In this document: piece by piece, positions 61,998 through 64,000 of the stretch | How positions within the stretch are numbered: the stretch's first letter is position 1 | How the letters are laid out: each line of letters begins with the position of its first letter | NCBI GenBank assembly: GCA_002406015.1 | Contig: DHMX01000032.1 | Span: forward strand, 1 to 64,000 | From: Lachnospiraceae bacterium UBA4631 | Lineage (GTDB): Bacteria; Bacillota; Clostridia; Lachnospirales; Lachnospiraceae | Length of the DNA: 64,000 bases | Direction of reading: 5' to 3' | Program-made: the position numbers and the translations under genes | Notes under the pieces: model-generated | Database searches by the model: none | Told to the model about the DNA's origin: nothing | Seen by the model: the letters and a program-made list of their open reading frames with translations, nothing else

Positions 61998-62065
61998 TAT
62001 TTTTTTCTTGTATTTTGTTTTTTGTATTTTGTTCTTCTTTTGTATTTTATTCGTTTCTTGTATTT
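61998..62065 (-). repeat. A-rich leader with repeated AAAATACAA units
   Basis: Between the rpoC terminator and deoC the minus strand carries four or five copies of an AAATACAA unit at spacings of about 14-19 bases. The stretch is almost free of C. No frame or hairpin is present. Confidence 0.5.
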
Positions 62066-62100
62066 TTCTTTTTCATCCTCGTTCCGGTTCATGAATCGGT

Positions 62101-62150
62101 TTAAAAAATGTCCCCATGGGTCAGTCCTGCCTGACTCTGGGGACATTTTC
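62101..62150 (-). terminator. Terminator of the rpoC operon
   Basis: AATGTCCCC (62107-62115) pairs with GGGGACATT (62139-62147), with more pairing inside (GTCAG/CTGAC). The minus strand continues TTTTTTAAA. It lies shortly after the rpoC stop. Confidence 0.85.
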
Positions 62151-62158
62151 ATATTTTA

Positions 62159-64000
62159 TTATTCAATCGTAGAATCTTCTTCTGAAGTCTCTGCTACAGA
62201 TACTGTTTCTGCCTCTAACTCGATGTCATCCTCTGCATCATCACTTCCGAAGTCCAGAACATCATCATTCTGAATGTCAAGCTCGCCGCAATCCAGTTTT
62301 ACAGAACGATACCGCTTCATACCTGTACCTGCCGGTATCAGCTTACCAAGCAATACATTCTCCTTCAGACCTATCAATTCATCGGTCTTACCCTTAATGG
62401 CTGCCTCGGTCAATACCTTTGTGGTCTCCTGGAAGGAAGCCGCAGACAAGAAGGAATCGGTTGCCAACGATGCCTTTGTAATACCCAGAATGGACTGTGT
62501 ACCCTGTGCCGGCTCTAAGCCTTCTGCAATTAATTCCTCGTTCTTCTCTTCGAAGTCCAGAACATCTACTAACATGCCCGGAAGGAATTCGGAATCGCCG
62601 CCTTCTTCTATCTTAATCTTCTTCAGCATCTGACGAACAATGATTTCGATATGCTTATCATTGATATCAACACCCTGTAAACGATATACACGCTGAACTT
62701 CACGAAGCATATAATCCTGTACTGCACGAACACCCTTTATCTTCAGAATGTCATGTGGATTTACAGAACCCTCGGTCAATTCATCACCGGCCTCCAGCAT
62801 CTGTCCATCCTGTACCTTAATTCTGGAACCGTAAGGAATCAGATATGCTTTACTTTCTCCGGTCTCATGATTTGTAATCACAACCTCACGCTTTGTCTTA
62901 ACATTTGTAATGGCAACCTCACCGCCGAACTCTGCAATAATTGCAAGACCCTTTGGCTTTCTTGCCTCAAACAATTCCTCGACACGAGGAAGACCCTGTG
63001 TAATATCATCACCCGCAACACCACCGGTATGGAAGGTACGCATGGTCAACTGTGTACCAGGTTCACCGATAGACTGTGCTGCAATAATACCAACTGCTTC
63101 ACCAACCTGTACCGGCTGTCCGGTAGCCATATTGGCACCATAACATTTTGCACAAACACCCAGATGTGATTTACAGGTCAAAATGGTACGAATCTTCAGC
63201 TTACCGGTTACACCATTCTCTGGGTCTACAATCTTATTGCCGTTCTCATCCACACCACGTTCCACAACGGCTGCTGCACGCTTTGGATTAATCATGTGGT
63301 TATGCTTTACAAGCATATTGCCATCCTTATCAAAGATGTCAACGGCTGTATATCTTCCGGTAATACGTTCCTTGAAGTTCTCAATTACTTCCTTACCATC
63401 CGAAAATTCTTCTACAACCATACCCGGAATCTCTTCTACAGGCTTACCTGCACAACAATCTACTTCCCGGATAATCAAATCCTGTGATACATCTACCAGT
63501 CGTCTGGTCAAATATCCGGAATCGGCAGTACGAAGTGCGGTATCGGACAGACCCTTACGAGCTCCATGTGCGGAAATAAAGTACTCCAATACATTCAGAC
63601 CTTCACGGAAGTTTGCCTTAATCGGCAACTCAATAGTTCGTCCGGTTGTATCTGCCATCAAACCACGCATACCTGCCAACTGCTTAATCTGCTGATTAGA
63701 ACCACGGGCTCCGGAATCTGCCATCATATAAATATTATTGTACTTATCCAAGCCGTCTAACAGAGCCTTTGTCAGCTCATCATCCGCCTGCTGCCATGTC
63801 TTAACAACACGAGTATAGCGTTCTTCCTCTGTCATCAAACCACGACGATACATCTTATTAATCTTATCTACTGTTCCCTGTGCAGTACCAAGAATCTCTT
63901 TCTTTGCTGCTGGAACCGTCATATCTGAAATAGATACGGTCATACCGCTTCTGGTTGAGAACTTATAACCGATGCTCTTAATATCATCCAATACTTCTGC
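62159..64000 (-). CDS. rpoC: RNA polymerase beta' subunit, C-terminal part (cut by window edge)
   Basis: The frame is open to base 64000, so the 5' half is outside; about 613 residues are seen. Visible parts are the [19 protein letters not shown] block, the trigger loop [27 protein letters not shown] segment (here starting [12 protein letters not shown]), and zinc-ligand cysteines in REVDCC and [14 protein letters not shown]. The region [21 protein letters not shown] follows, then a C-terminal acidic tail ([12 protein letters not shown]). Nothing is unusual in the visible part. rpoB should lie just beyond the window. Confidence 0.97.
   Translation of the reverse strand, partial: AEVLDDIKSIGYKFSTRSGMTVSISDMTVPAAKKEILGTAQGTVDKINKMYRRGLMTEEERYTRVVKTWQQADDELTKALLDGLDKYNNIYMMADSGARGSNQQIKQLAGMRGLMADTTGRTIELPIKANFREGLNVLEYFISAHGARKGLSDTALRTADSGYLTRRLVDVSQDLIIREVDCCAGKPVEEIPGMVVEEFSDGKEVIENFKERITGRYTAVDIFDKDGNMLVKHNHMINPKRAAAVVERGVDENGNKIVDPENGVTGKLKIRTILTCKSHLGVCAKCYGANMATGQPVQVGEAVGIIAAQSIGEPGTQLTMRTFHTGGVAGDDITQGLPRVEELFEARKPKGLAIIAEFGGEVAITNVKTKREVVITNHETGESKAYLIPYGSRIKVQDGQMLEAGDELTEGSVNPHDILKIKGVRAVQDYMLREVQRVYRLQGVDINDKHIEIIVRQMLKKIKIEEGGDSEFLPGMLVDVLDFEEKNEELIAEGLEPAQGTQSILGITKASLATDSFLSAASFQETTKVLTEAAIKGKTDELIGLKENVLLGKLIPAGTGMKRYRSVKLDCGELDIQNDDVLDFGSDDAEDDIELEAETVSVAETSEEDSTIE

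Overview
The window looks like chromosomal DNA of a spore-forming, probably motile, anaerobic Firmicute, most likely a member of the Lachnospiraceae. The reasons are: strong Shine-Dalgarno sites (AGGAGG-type) before nearly every gene; sigma-A promoters with 17-base spacers; the sporulation genes spoVT, yabP, yabQ and spoIIE; a putative NiaR operator; two methyl-accepting chemotaxis proteins and a CheX-like protein; and a regulator carrying a superoxide-reductase-like domain. The genus cannot be fixed from sequence reading alone. Most genes lie on the minus strand, so neighbouring genes are usually transcribed from high to low coordinates.

Layout. 1-5.7 kb: small accessory genes, with relics of AraC and MerR regulators, an XRE regulator fused to a degenerate desulfoferrodoxin domain, a RelE/Phd-type toxin-antitoxin pair, AlkD, an acetyltransferase-cytidine deaminase fusion, a FliD-like protein and a YjbR-MGMT fusion. 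5.7-11.4 kb: YhaM-like exonuclease, then the plus-strand run mutS2, response regulator, histidine kinase. 11.4-21.1 kb: trmL, cheX-like, aminotransferase/Lrp/AIR-synthase-like/VanW run, a divergent TPR-like membrane protein, nth, radical SAM and DUF815 ATPase. 21.3-26.6 kb: two chemoreceptors, MATE exporter, histidine phosphatase. 26.7-27.5 kb: a small RNA that looks like an orphan type I antitoxin, and a four-tRNA operon (Tyr, Leu, Phe, Gly). 27.5-31.7 kb: a five-gene cassette with its own promoter, encoding two FtsX-like permeases, an ABC ATPase, a small secreted protein and a membrane-anchored protein, plus a decayed copy of the last. This is the best candidate for an undescribed system. 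31.8-33.9 kb: cytoplasmic GH13 amylase-type enzyme.

34.2-44.8 kb is the conserved sporulation/cell-division block, in transcription order spoVT, hup, rqcP, yabP, yabQ, divIC, (NatAB-type ABC exporter), spoIIE, tilS, hpt, ftsH. It has the order known from Bacillus, but an ABC exporter sits between divIC and spoIIE. spoVT has a near-consensus sigma-G promoter. spoIIE has a -35/-10 pair separated by 21 bases, as in Spo0A-activated sigma-A promoters.

45-64 kb: a GyrI-like orphan domain, an autoregulated-looking TetR/CPBP-protease pair, an XRE membrane protein, galE, plsY-like, a three-gene ABC-2 exporter, an EIIC_2-type PTS permease downstream of niaR (with an almost perfect 44-base palindrome over its promoter), a YitT protein, a 1115-residue coiled-coil protein of unknown function, a GNAT enzyme, xth, deoC, and the 3' half of rpoC running off the window. 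Short relics of AraC, MerR and LuxR regulators between genes suggest continuing loss of regulators. No insertion sequence, prophage or CRISPR array was seen.
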